Shown: one piece after another, positions 14,684 to 23,287 of the stretch
Numbering within the stretch: the stretch's first letter is position 1
How the letters are laid out: every line of letters starts with the position of its first letter
NCBI GenBank assembly: GCA_934796775.1
Contig: CAKVPH010000009.1
Coordinates: 1 to 60,147, forward strand
Length of the DNA: 60,147 nucleotides
From: an uncultured Clostridia bacterium
GTDB taxonomy: Bacteria; Bacillota; Clostridia; Christensenellales; Borkfalkiaceae
Reading direction: 5' to 3'
The notes under the pieces: generated by a model
What the model was told of the DNA's origin: nothing
The model's input: only the letters and a program-made list of their open reading frames with translations
Databases searched by the model: none
Made by a program: the position numbers and the translations under genes

Positions 14684-17355
14684 GACCTTTAAAACTTACG
14701 GTCGAAGGCTTGAAAAGTATTTCCGAAAGGCAGACGGTCGATTTTGAAAACCTGGCAAAAAACGGCATTTTCGGTATATTCGGAAAGACGGGGAGTGGTA
14801 AAAGCACCATTTTAGACGCAATCGTTCTCGCCCTTTACGGAGAAGTAGTCGAAAGCCTTGATAATAAAGATTTTGTAAATTCCGACTGTAACGAAACCTT
14901 CGTTTCGCTTGATTTTTCGGTAAAAACAGGCGGCAAAACCAACGTTTATCGTGCAGAGCGACGATTTAAATACAATAAGGCTCACACCGAAATTTCGCTC
15001 TCGCATGCAAAACTATGGGAAATAACCGAAAAAGGCGAGTTTGCTCTGGCTGAAAAGTCAACCGAACTTAACAATAAAATAGAAAACGAAATTTTAGGGC
15101 TTAAAAAAAGCGAGTTTTTAAAGTGTATAGCTTTGCCGCAGGGCGATTTTGCAGCCTTTATAAAACTGCCGCGCGGTGAAAGAGTGAAAATGATAGGTAA
15201 ACTTTTCGATTTAGAAAAATACGGCGCGGAACTGTATAAAAAGGTGGCGGCAAAGGACAGAGAGCTTGAAAACGAGCAGATTGCGCTAAGCGCAAGATTT
15301 TCCGAAATGCAGGGCTCAGATCCCGAAAGTATACAAAAGCTAAAGGAAGAGCTTGAATGTAGCAAGGCGGAAGTTAAAGCCGTTAAAGACAAGCATGTTT
15401 TTGCAAAAAGCGAAAACGAAAAGGCAAAGAGATATTCCTCGTTAAAAACAGAAAGCCGTGAAAAACAAAAAATCTTACAAGAAAAGTCCGCCTATAAGTC
15501 GGTTATCGATGGTTTTAAAGAAAAAATTGCGTTATACGACAAATTGCTTAAATCAAGCGATAAGATACTTGGCGCAATAAAAGCCGGAAAAGAAAAAGAG
15601 ACTTTAAATAAAAGAGCCGAAAGTTTAATTGCCGAAAAAGCGGAAATAGACAGAAAAAACGAGCAAGTAAAAAAATCTGCCCAAAATTTGAAATCTCTTG
15701 AAGAAGAGCTTGCCGATCTTAAGGTAAAAAGCGAACTTATAAAGCAAGCAAAGCAAAAACAAGAAAGATTAAACAAAAAACTCGGCGATATAAACACGCT
15801 TTTGGAAAATTATAAAGTCTTGGAAGCAAAAAGTAAAAAAGCCGCAAAGGAAAAAGAAGACGCATTACTTAAACGCGACGAATACAAGAAGAAATCCGAA
15901 GAGTGTAATCCTGATAGGTTGCTTGCCTCACTTGGCTCGGTTTCGGATAACGCAAGGTTAAAAAGTTTTGCAAAAGAGCGCGCGGACTTTTTGTCTGAAC
16001 TTAAAAATCAGGTATCCGTTTTTTCTGATGAACAAGCCGTAAGTGCCGTTAATCGACTTATAGACCGAGAAATTGAAAAAATCAAGCAGTTTATAAACGG
16101 AGTTGAAACAGCTGAAGATCCGCGCGGACTGCTTAGCGAAATATTAAATAAGTTCGACGAAAAATCAAAATTTTTAAAACTTTCTCTCGAATGCGAAAAA
16201 AAGGCCGAAGTTGCTTTAAAAGAGTATGAAACCGCACTTGAAAACATGCAAAGAATATTACAGGAAGGTAAAGAAGCCCGCGCCGAGTGTAACGAATTAA
16301 CCGAAGAAATCGACCGCATAACCGGCAAAACGAAGATTGAAGAAGCCGAAAAAAATATTCGTATCCGCATGCCCGAAGTGAGTGCTTTAATTCAAGCAAT
16401 AAATGCCGATAACGCGCTTATAGCCGAACTTATTACGTCAAATCGAGTACAAACGGAAGCTATAAAAGAACAGCTTGAAAAAACCCAAAAAACCGAAAAA
16501 GAGTGTTTATGTGCATGCAAAGCAGTACTTGCGGATAATAAGCTTGACGTTTTTTCTGCGGCGGAAATTCTTGAAGGCGGAGCGCAGACCGAAAAAATGC
16601 GTAAAACGGTTTCGGCTTACGAAAACGAAGTTGCGTTTTGCGAAAAGCGCATAGGCGAGATAAACGAGAGCATAAAAGAGTATGTCGGGTACGAGAAAAA
16701 AGACGAATTTGCCGAAAAAGAAGAGCAAGCCGAAAAATTGCTTGAAAATGCTAATAAAAAATACAACGAAATTTCTTTTACTTACGAAAACGGATTGAAA
16801 AAATCGGAAGAATGGTGTATAATAAATGAAAGGCTCAAAGAAATTTCAGAACTTAAAAGCGCGTACGGGAAACTTTCGGAACTCGTAAAGGGCGGCAGAT
16901 TTATGGAATTTATTGCCGACGAGTATTTAAAAGACATTGCTTCCGATGCCGAACGCCGGGTTTTAGAGCTTACCGGCGGCAGGTACGGTCTTTCTTATCA
17001 CGGCGAGTTTTACGTTACCGATAACTTGAAAGGCGGAGCTATGCGCCGCGTGGCCGGGCTTTCCGGCGGAGAAACGTTTTTGGTTTCGCTCTCTCTTGCG
17101 CTTGCACTTGCGTTTGAAATAAGCAAAAAGGCTTTAAAACCCATAGATTTTTTCTTTTTGGACGAAGGGTTTGGTACTTTGGACGAAGAACTAATCGACG
17201 CGGTTACCGACAGTCTTGAAAAATTGCGCCGCGCTGATTTAACGGTAGGGCTTATTACACACGTTGCGGAACTTAAAAACCGCATAAGCTCTAAATTGAA
17301 CGTGAGCGGTGCGGATATAAACCACGGCACGATATTTTCGCAGGTTTTTGATTGA
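14680..17355 (+). CDS. sbcC: SbcC, SMC-like ATPase subunit lacking a zinc hook
   Basis: About 891 residues from ATG 14680, chosen because GGAGGG lies 8-9 bases upstream and the ATGA overlaps the sbcD stop (an ATG at 14671 is too close to that site). Walker A GKTGSGKST is near residue 37, the Q-loop in LPQGDF near residue 160. The signature LSGGE and Walker B FFLDEGFGTLDEE are in the last 110 residues. Two long coiled coils lie between. The apex near residues 410-450 has no CxxC, the zinc hook that normally dimerises SbcC/Rad50, and none occurs anywhere in the protein. The size is at the short end for the family (1,000-1,150 in many bacteria). Two copies of a dispersed DNA repeat lie in frame in the coiled coils. 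Confidence 0.93.
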   Translation: MRPLKLTVEGLKSISERQTVDFENLAKNGIFGIFGKTGSGKSTILDAIVLALYGEVVESLDNKDFVNSDCNETFVSLDFSVKTGGKTNVYRAERRFKYNKAHTEISLSHAKLWEITEKGEFALAEKSTELNNKIENEILGLKKSEFLKCIALPQGDFAAFIKLPRGERVKMIGKLFDLEKYGAELYKKVAAKDRELENEQIALSARFSEMQGSDPESIQKLKEELECSKAEVKAVKDKHVFAKSENEKAKRYSSLKTESREKQKILQEKSAYKSVIDGFKEKIALYDKLLKSSDKILGAIKAGKEKETLNKRAESLIAEKAEIDRKNEQVKKSAQNLKSLEEELADLKVKSELIKQAKQKQERLNKKLGDINTLLENYKVLEAKSKKAAKEKEDALLKRDEYKKKSEECNPDRLLASLGSVSDNARLKSFAKERADFLSELKNQVSVFSDEQAVSAVNRLIDREIEKIKQFINGVETAEDPRGLLSEILNKFDEKSKFLKLSLECEKKAEVALKEYETALENMQRILQEGKEARAECNELTEEIDRITGKTKIEEAEKNIRIRMPEVSALIQAINADNALIAELITSNRVQTEAIKEQLEKTQKTEKECLCACKAVLADNKLDVFSAAEILEGGAQTEKMRKTVSAYENEVAFCEKRIGEINESIKEYVGYEKKDEFAEKEEQAEKLLENANKKYNEISFTYENGLKKSEEWCIINERLKEISELKSAYGKLSELVKGGRFMEFIADEYLKDIASDAERRVLELTGGRYGLSYHGEFYVTDNLKGGAMRRVAGLSGGETFLVSLSLALALAFEISKKALKPIDFFFLDEGFGTLDEELIDAVTDSLEKLRRADLTVGLITHVAELKNRISSKLNVSGADINHGTIFSQVFD
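15482..15510 (+). repeat. Dispersed palindromic element, coding copy in sbcC
   Basis: AAAAGTCCGCCTATAAGTCG followed by GTTATCGAT. It includes the AAAAGTCC prefix seen at intergenic copies and encodes KSAYKSVID in the sbcC frame. Confidence 0.65.
16045..16066 (-). repeat. Dispersed palindromic element, second coding copy in sbcC
   Basis: Plus strand GCCGTTAATCGACTTATAGA, the reverse orientation of the element. It encodes AVNRLID, similar to the ADNRLIG encoded by the yhhN copy. Confidence 0.6.
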
Positions 17356-17504
17356 GGCGGAAAAAACCGAAATAATTTTCACTTATTTCTCTTAGCCTCA
17401 AAAAAATAATTGATTAAAAAATAAATAAGCGCAAGTTTTATCAAAGAGTTTACATGTAAAAGCGTTATTTTGCGCTTTATGCCGAAAATAAAAAACGGAG
17501 AATT

Positions 17505-19211
17505 ATGGAAACAGTAAGAAAAATTCTTACTCCTACTGCGATGTGGACGGATTTTAATGATTCGCTCCCGCTTAAAGAGAGTAAGGTCAACGAAATGACG
17601 TACGATGGTATATCGTATTCCGAAGTGTATTTTTCGGGCAGAGAAACCGAGTCGGGAAGAGTGCGTATTTACGGACTTTATGCTCGTCCGCAAAATTTGC
17701 CGGACAACAGAAAGTTAGGCGGCATTTTAATCTTACCCGATTTTACCGATACGGTAAATCTCGACTGCGTGAATCATTACGTCAGGCAGGGTTATGCGGT
17801 GCTTATGGTCGACTACCGCGGCGACTACGGCGAAACGGTGGATTTTACGAATTATCCTACCGAAATCGAGTATGCGAATTATAAAAAGGCAGGCGACGTG
17901 TTCAAAGTTGCGCGTTCGGCAAAAGAATGTTGCTGGTATGAATGGGCGGCTGTCGCAAAATATTCGATAGCGTTTTTGCGCTCGCGTGCGGAAGTTGACA
18001 AAATTGCGCTTATAGGTATAAAGCAGGGCGCGAATGTAGGCTGGCAGGCATTGTATAACGACAAAAACGTTTCGTGTTTCGTAAGCGTTTACGGAATAGG
18101 CTGGCAGGCATATAAGGGTGTTTTCAGACACATTTCCGCAGATATCGAGCTTGACGACGAGAGATATCGCTGGCTCGGCGGTGTAGATGCGCACGTTTAC
18201 GCTCAATACGTCAACTGTCCCGTGTTGTACGTTGCGGGAACCAACAGTCCGGATTTTGATTGCGACCGAGGAATAGATACTCTTACAAGACTTAAACCCG
18301 AAGTTAAATTTTCATTCAATTATGCGCCGCGTTTCCGCGAAACAATAAACAAAAAATGCGGCGACGATATATCGCTTTTTATAAAAAAACATCTTGCAAG
18401 CGAAGGAGTTAATACCGATAAACTGTATTTTCCGGATTCTCCCGTCGTTAAAACCGCGCTCGGCGAGGACGGCATAACATATTTTGTCGAAGTAGAAGTA
18501 GCTATGCACGAAAAGCTAAAAAGTCTTTCGGTGTATTTAAGCGAGGGCATTTCCGCACCGGCTTTAAGAAACTGGGCTCCTATGCAATACATAAAGCAGG
18601 ACGCCAAAAAGAAATATTATAAGGCAAAACTCGGCGGCGGAGCAGATTTTTGCCACGTTTTTGCCGTCGCTGAATATAAAAACGGCGTGAGCGTAAGCTC
18701 AAAAATATCGTTTCACAGATTAACTAATCCTGTGCCCGTGTTTTCTTCTAACATGTTGTATTCTTCAAGGCTCGGAACCGATTGCTTTTGCATAAGCAAC
18801 GAAATGAGGAACACTACGGGAAAGTTTATTTTCAACGAAAACGACGGTATAATTTTAGCGGAATGTGCCAACGGTATTACGGGCGTCAGCTCAAAGTACG
18901 GGCTTTTAACTTATAAATTAGGCGAAAACAGATTTAAACCCGAATGCCGCTCGATAATTAAATTCGACGTCTATTGCGAAGAATACACAAAGCTTACCGT
19001 AAGTCTTATGTGTGCCGATGAAATAGGGCGATTGACCGCCTATTCGGTAAAAACAGAGCTTTGCGGTTGTAAAGTATGGCAAAACGTTCAGATTGCTTTT
19101 TCGGAGTTTAAAAACGAAAATAATTTCGGCCTTAAAGACTTTGAACATATTGCCGCACTCAGAATAGAAGCGGAAAGTATTTTTGCCGTAAACAACATTC
19201 TTCTTATCTGA
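17505..19211 (+). CDS. Acetyl-xylan-esterase-like alpha/beta hydrolase fold, catalytic Ser replaced
   Basis: A 568-residue cytoplasmic protein (no signal). Residues about 45-300 match the AXE1/cephalosporin-deacetylase branch of the alpha/beta hydrolases: VLMVDYRGDYG, CCWYEWAAVAKYSIAFL, VDKIALIGIKQGANVGW, VSVYGIGW and CPVLYVAGTNSPDF. The nucleophile elbow normally GxSxG reads GIKQG, so the serine is Lys, and no His is found at the usual late position (YAPRFRETINKK). Residues about 320-568 are beta-rich and unrecognised. It is probably catalytically dead or uses another mechanism. GGAG precedes the ATG. It lies between sbcC and lepB with no clear functional link. Confidence 0.7.
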   Translation: METVRKILTPTAMWTDFNDSLPLKESKVNEMTYDGISYSEVYFSGRETESGRVRIYGLYARPQNLPDNRKLGGILILPDFTDTVNLDCVNHYVRQGYAVLMVDYRGDYGETVDFTNYPTEIEYANYKKAGDVFKVARSAKECCWYEWAAVAKYSIAFLRSRAEVDKIALIGIKQGANVGWQALYNDKNVSCFVSVYGIGWQAYKGVFRHISADIELDDERYRWLGGVDAHVYAQYVNCPVLYVAGTNSPDFDCDRGIDTLTRLKPEVKFSFNYAPRFRETINKKCGDDISLFIKKHLASEGVNTDKLYFPDSPVVKTALGEDGITYFVEVEVAMHEKLKSLSVYLSEGISAPALRNWAPMQYIKQDAKKKYYKAKLGGGADFCHVFAVAEYKNGVSVSSKISFHRLTNPVPVFSSNMLYSSRLGTDCFCISNEMRNTTGKFIFNENDGIILAECANGITGVSSKYGLLTYKLGENRFKPECRSIIKFDVYCEEYTKLTVSLMCADEIGRLTAYSVKTELCGCKVWQNVQIAFSEFKNENNFGLKDFEHIAALRIEAESIFAVNNILLI

Positions 19212-19255
19212 TGTATTTAAAAGAAATTTGGTTCTTTTAAATGGGGAGTGAATGA

Positions 19256-19843
19256 ATGAAATTCAGAGATAATCTTAACATGCTGTCCGAAAAAGACGCA
19301 AAAAACCAAATTACGAATGCTGTTTTTACAATAGTTTTGCTGTTTTTGTGCGTTGCTTTGCTCTGGACTAAATACGTCTGGCTTTTATGTGTGGAAGTGG
19401 ACGGCCCGTCAATGAACGATACGCTGAAAACGGGGGATCTGCTTTTGGCCGATCGGGTTGGCAAAGTAAACCGCGGCGACGTGATAGTTTTTGAGCATGA
19501 CGGCAAGATGTATATAAAACGCCTTATAGCTCTCGGCGGAGATACCATAAAAGTAAAGAACAACCGAGTATATTTAAAAAAGAAAGGCGAAAGCGAATTT
19601 TTATTGCTTGAAGAAGATTATGCAAAAGGTCTTACGCGATGGAACGCTTTTGATCACCGTGCATACAAAGAAGAATATACCGTTTCGGAAGGTTACTTTT
19701 TTGCGCTAGGAGATAACCGCGGAAACAGCCATGACTGCAGAGACTTCGGCGAGGTTTCGTTTGCCTGCTATGTAGGGCGCGTGCCTCAGCATATAATCGA
19801 TATAAAGGACAGCTACTGGAAACGCTTTTTCAAATATCTGTAA
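19256..19843 (+). CDS. lepB: Signal peptidase I
   Basis: A 195-residue membrane-anchored type I signal peptidase. One N-terminal helix (about 20-45) is followed by the catalytic serine box VDGPSMNDTL (Ser52), the lysine box YIKRLIALGGD (Lys88) and the GDNRGNSHDCRDFG box near residues 157-170. It removes signal peptides from exported proteins at the outer face of the membrane. GGGGAG precedes the ATG. The Cys in NSHDCRD (usually S) is a mild deviation. The window's own lipid-free secreted proteins would be substrates. Confidence 0.93.
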   Translation: MKFRDNLNMLSEKDAKNQITNAVFTIVLLFLCVALLWTKYVWLLCVEVDGPSMNDTLKTGDLLLADRVGKVNRGDVIVFEHDGKMYIKRLIALGGDTIKVKNNRVYLKKKGESEFLLLEEDYAKGLTRWNAFDHRAYKEEYTVSEGYFFALGDNRGNSHDCRDFGEVSFACYVGRVPQHIIDIKDSYWKRFFKYL

Positions 19844-19931
19844 AAGTATCTGTAAGGCACAACGCTAACAAAAATATTTGCAAAATCAAAATTTTTAAAA
19901 CCAAAACGAGCTAAAAACACGGAGAATAATA

Positions 19932-20780
19932 ATGAAAAAATGTATAATTACCGCGGAAACAACGTGTGATCTTTCCAAAGAGCTTATAGAAAAACACGGT
20001 TTTAAACTCATACCCATAACGATAATTTTAAACGACAAAGAATATAAAGACGGAATAAACATTACGTCTGAAGAACTTTTTGAATACGTTGCGTCAAGCG
20101 GTAAACTTCCCAAAACCGCCGCTCTTTCGGTAGGCGAATACGAGGACTTTTTTGCCGAAGTAAAAAAAGAATGCGAAACGATTATCCATTTTTCAATTTC
20201 GTCAAAGGCGTCTTCCACTATAGAAAATGCAAGAAAAGCTGCTGAAAATATAGGTAACGTTTATGTTATCGATACAAAGGCTTTATCCACGGGCGAAGCA
20301 CTTTTAATGCTTAAAGCTTCCGATATGCTGGAGGAGGGAGCCGAGCCGCAAGCGGTTTACGACGAAATTTGCAAAACGGCAGATAAAGTTCAGACCTCTT
20401 TCGTTTTAGACACGCTTGACAATATGCACAAAGGCGGTCGTTGTTCGTCTGCCGCTCTTTTCGGATCAAAACTTTTAAAAATACATCCGTTCATCTACGA
20501 AAACGACGGCGCGCTTTCGGTTAAGAAAAAGTATATGGGAACGCTTTCTCGTTCGCTTTTGTTCTATGTTTCGGATTTAAGGGACGAAAATCCTTCTTAC
20601 GACGCTCGCCGCGTGTTTATAACGCATAGCCCGTGCGACGGCAGAGAAAATATAGAACTTGTAATAAACAAAGTTAAAGAACTTTTTGATTTTGAAGAGA
20701 TTATCGAAACGCAGGCGGGCGCAACCGTTTCTACGCACTGCGGAAAAAATACCATAGGCGTTTTGTTTATCAATAAGTAA
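19932..20780 (+). CDS. DegV-family fatty-acid-binding protein
   Basis: A 282-residue DegV protein. The start CIITAETTCDLSKELIEKHG is the family's first strand-loop, and the lipid head-group site appears in ISSKASSTIENARKAA and in VIDTKALSTGEALL. DegV/FakB proteins bind acyl chains and present them to a fatty-acid kinase (FakA). No kinase gene is in this window, so the specific role is open. GGAG lies upstream. The end FVLDTLDNMHKGGRCS and the C-terminal CGKNTIGVLF are standard. Confidence 0.9.
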   Translation: MKKCIITAETTCDLSKELIEKHGFKLIPITIILNDKEYKDGINITSEELFEYVASSGKLPKTAALSVGEYEDFFAEVKKECETIIHFSISSKASSTIENARKAAENIGNVYVIDTKALSTGEALLMLKASDMLEEGAEPQAVYDEICKTADKVQTSFVLDTLDNMHKGGRCSSAALFGSKLLKIHPFIYENDGALSVKKKYMGTLSRSLLFYVSDLRDENPSYDARRVFITHSPCDGRENIELVINKVKELFDFEEIIETQAGATVSTHCGKNTIGVLFINK

Positions 20781-20815
20781 AACGCAAAATAAATACAGAA
20801 AAAACACACTTAATT

Positions 20816-21346
20816 ATGGTTAAAATTTATTCCGACGCAGATTACGAGTGCGTCGCAAAACAAAAAAAGAGAATAAGAATAGGCTTTTGGGTGAGTTTAG
20901 CCCTGCTTCTGGCTATAAACATTGCGGTTTTCGTGCTTTATACATTTCAGGAATTTAACACGCCGTACAAAAGCGGAATGCTTGCGTTCAATATTATTTC
21001 GGACGCGCTTTTTGCTATAATTTGCTATCCTGTTCTGGCAATCAGGCTTAAACGCGTTAATTGCTATTCAAAAATGCTTAAAGCTTTTAAAAACGGCATC
21101 AAGCGCGAAGGAATTAATACTTTTGTCCGCGTGGACAGTTCTGTTACGGTAAAAGACGGAGTGGAATTTATAAATCTCGTCTTTTTGGAATGGTCTGATA
21201 AAAAGCAGTCTTATTTTGAAAGCAATATCTTGTTTGATCCCGAAAAGCCCGTTCCGGCATTTGCCGCAGGCGACACCGTTCACCATATAACTCAGGCAAA
21301 TATACTGCTCGAATACGAACTCAATTCGCAGGATATCTTTGAATAA
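20816..21346 (+). CDS. Conserved-looking hypothetical membrane protein
   Basis: A 176-residue protein of no family I recognise. Two membrane helices at about 23-44 (FWVSLALLLAINIAVFVL) and 60-82, then a soluble tail of about 90 residues with alternating strands (VRVDSSVTVKDGVEFINLVF). Upstream there is no Shine-Dalgarno site; it starts 35 bases after degV. Fold-wise it resembles other two-helix plus beta-tail proteins, such as those at 38-41 kb, but I see no sequence match. Confidence 0.7.
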   Translation: MVKIYSDADYECVAKQKKRIRIGFWVSLALLLAINIAVFVLYTFQEFNTPYKSGMLAFNIISDALFAIICYPVLAIRLKRVNCYSKMLKAFKNGIKREGINTFVRVDSSVTVKDGVEFINLVFLEWSDKKQSYFESNILFDPEKPVPAFAAGDTVHHITQANILLEYELNSQDIFE

Positions 21347-21442
21347 TTTTGTTTGATTAAGAATTTTATATACGGTAAGATTTTACAAACCGGCAATAAA
21401 AGGTAATAAATTTTAATTTTAATATACACGGAGGAATTTACA

Positions 21443-23218
21443 ATGAAAACAAGAAAGGACGTACCCGAAAATTTAAAATGGCGTACGCAGGATATGTTCG
21501 CAAGCGTAGAAGAATGGAATAAACTTTACGCAGAAGTAGAAAACCGCATTGATTTTTCGGCTTACGAAGGAAAACTCGATACGGTTGAAACGATAAAAGA
21601 ATGTTACGACGAATTATATAAAGTTTTAGGCGACGTAGAACTTTTAGGCGTTTACGCGTTTATGCGCCACGACGAAGACACGCGCGATTCCGAAAGTAAT
21701 GCGCTTCTTGCAAAAATCGACGCGCTCGAAGTAAAAATGTCCGCAAACGTTGCGTTCATTACGCCCGAGCTTACCGCACTTGACAAAAAGACGCTCGAAG
21801 CATTTGCAAAAGACGAACGCCTTAAAGATTACGATTACGAACTTAAGAGCATTATCCGTGAAAAGGATCACGTTTTAAGCAAGGAAGCAGAAAGCGTTCT
21901 GGCTATGGGCGGTCAGGTTTACGGATCTTTTTCCAACATTTTCGGCATGATAAACAACGCGGATCTTCCTTTCCCCGAAATTAACGTTCGCGGCAAAAAA
22001 GTTAAAGTCTCGCACGGAATGTACGGCGTTTTAATGCAGGATCCCGACAGGAACGTCCGCAAAAAAGCTTTCAAATCTTTCTACAGTGCGTTTATCGGAC
22101 TTATCAATACGATTTCGGCAACGTATATAGCCAACGTAAACAAGGACGTATATCTTTCCGGAGTCAGAAAATATAAGAGCTGTTTAAGCCGCGCCATGGA
22201 AGGCGAGGACGTTGATCCGAAGGTTTACGATAATCTTATCAAGAGCGTAAGACGCGGACTTAAAACCATGCATAAATACGTTGCCGTCCGCAAAAACGTT
22301 CTCGGCGTAAAAACTTTGCATATGTACGACGTTTACACTCCGCTCGTTGAAGACGCGGAGTTAAAACTTGACTACGAAGAAGCTTTCAAAGTCGTTAAAG
22401 AAGGTTTAAAACCGCTTGGCGAAGAATACGGCAAACTTTTGCAAAAGGCTCACGACGAAGGCTGGATAGACGTAGAAGAAACCGAAGGAAAGAGAAGCGG
22501 CGCATATTCCATAAGCGTTTACAAATGCCCGCATCCTTACGTACTTTTAAACTATCAAAGCACCACGAACGATATATTCACCATTGCGCACGAACTCGGT
22601 CACGCAATGCATTCATACCATTCATCAAAAGCGCAACCGCAGTCAAAGGCGAACTACCGCATTTTCGTTGCGGAAGTTGCAAGCACCGTAAACGAAGTAT
22701 TGCTTTTAAAATATCTGCTTGCTCACACGCAGGACGTAAAGCTCAAAAAATATCTGCTTAACTACTATATGGATATGATAAAAGGCACGCTGTTCCGTCA
22801 GACTATGTTTGCCGAGTTTGAAGCTTGGGCGCATGCCTCGGTAGAAAAGGGTGAACCTTTAACCAAAGATTCTATGTGTGCGCAGTATCTCGAACTCAAC
22901 AAGAAATATTTCGGCAGATCTATGAAATCCGATTCCGAAATTGCTTACGAATGGGCGCGCATTCCGCATTTTTACAGAGCGTTTTACGTTTACAAATACG
23001 CTACCGGCATAACGAGCGCGATCTCTATTGCCGAAAGAATTTATAAAGAAGGCGAACCCGCCGTTAAAGATTACTTTAAGTTTCTGTCATCCGGCGGAAG
23101 CGACAGCCCCGTAGAACTTTTAAAACTTGCGGGAGTAGATCTTACCCGTCGCGACGCATTCGACGCGGCTATGGAAAGCTTTGCTAATGCCTTGGACGAA
23201 TTTGTAAAACTCGGCTGA
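21443..23218 (+). CDS. pepF: Oligoendopeptidase F (M3 family)
   Basis: A 591-residue zinc metallopeptidase. The active site HELGHAMH lies in TIAHELGHAMHSYHS near residue 383, with the third ligand in VAEVASTVNE about 25 residues later. The N-terminal PepF lobe occupies about residues 1-200. It degrades short peptides in the cytoplasm. CGGAGGA precedes the ATG. Length and motifs are normal. Confidence 0.94.
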   Translation: MKTRKDVPENLKWRTQDMFASVEEWNKLYAEVENRIDFSAYEGKLDTVETIKECYDELYKVLGDVELLGVYAFMRHDEDTRDSESNALLAKIDALEVKMSANVAFITPELTALDKKTLEAFAKDERLKDYDYELKSIIREKDHVLSKEAESVLAMGGQVYGSFSNIFGMINNADLPFPEINVRGKKVKVSHGMYGVLMQDPDRNVRKKAFKSFYSAFIGLINTISATYIANVNKDVYLSGVRKYKSCLSRAMEGEDVDPKVYDNLIKSVRRGLKTMHKYVAVRKNVLGVKTLHMYDVYTPLVEDAELKLDYEEAFKVVKEGLKPLGEEYGKLLQKAHDEGWIDVEETEGKRSGAYSISVYKCPHPYVLLNYQSTTNDIFTIAHELGHAMHSYHSSKAQPQSKANYRIFVAEVASTVNEVLLLKYLLAHTQDVKLKKYLLNYYMDMIKGTLFRQTMFAEFEAWAHASVEKGEPLTKDSMCAQYLELNKKYFGRSMKSDSEIAYEWARIPHFYRAFYVYKYATGITSAISIAERIYKEGEPAVKDYFKFLSSGGSDSPVELLKLAGVDLTRRDAFDAAMESFANALDEFVKLG

Positions 23219-23287
23219 TTTTAAATACCGTAAAGGCGCGACTAAAAAGCGCGCTATAAAAACTAACTTATAAAAGCAGAGGATAAA

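Noticed and set aside
17352..17400. Nested inverted repeat TTGAGGC...GCCTCAA after sbcC
   Set aside because: The right arm is followed by A residues, not T, so it is not a plausible terminator for sbcC.
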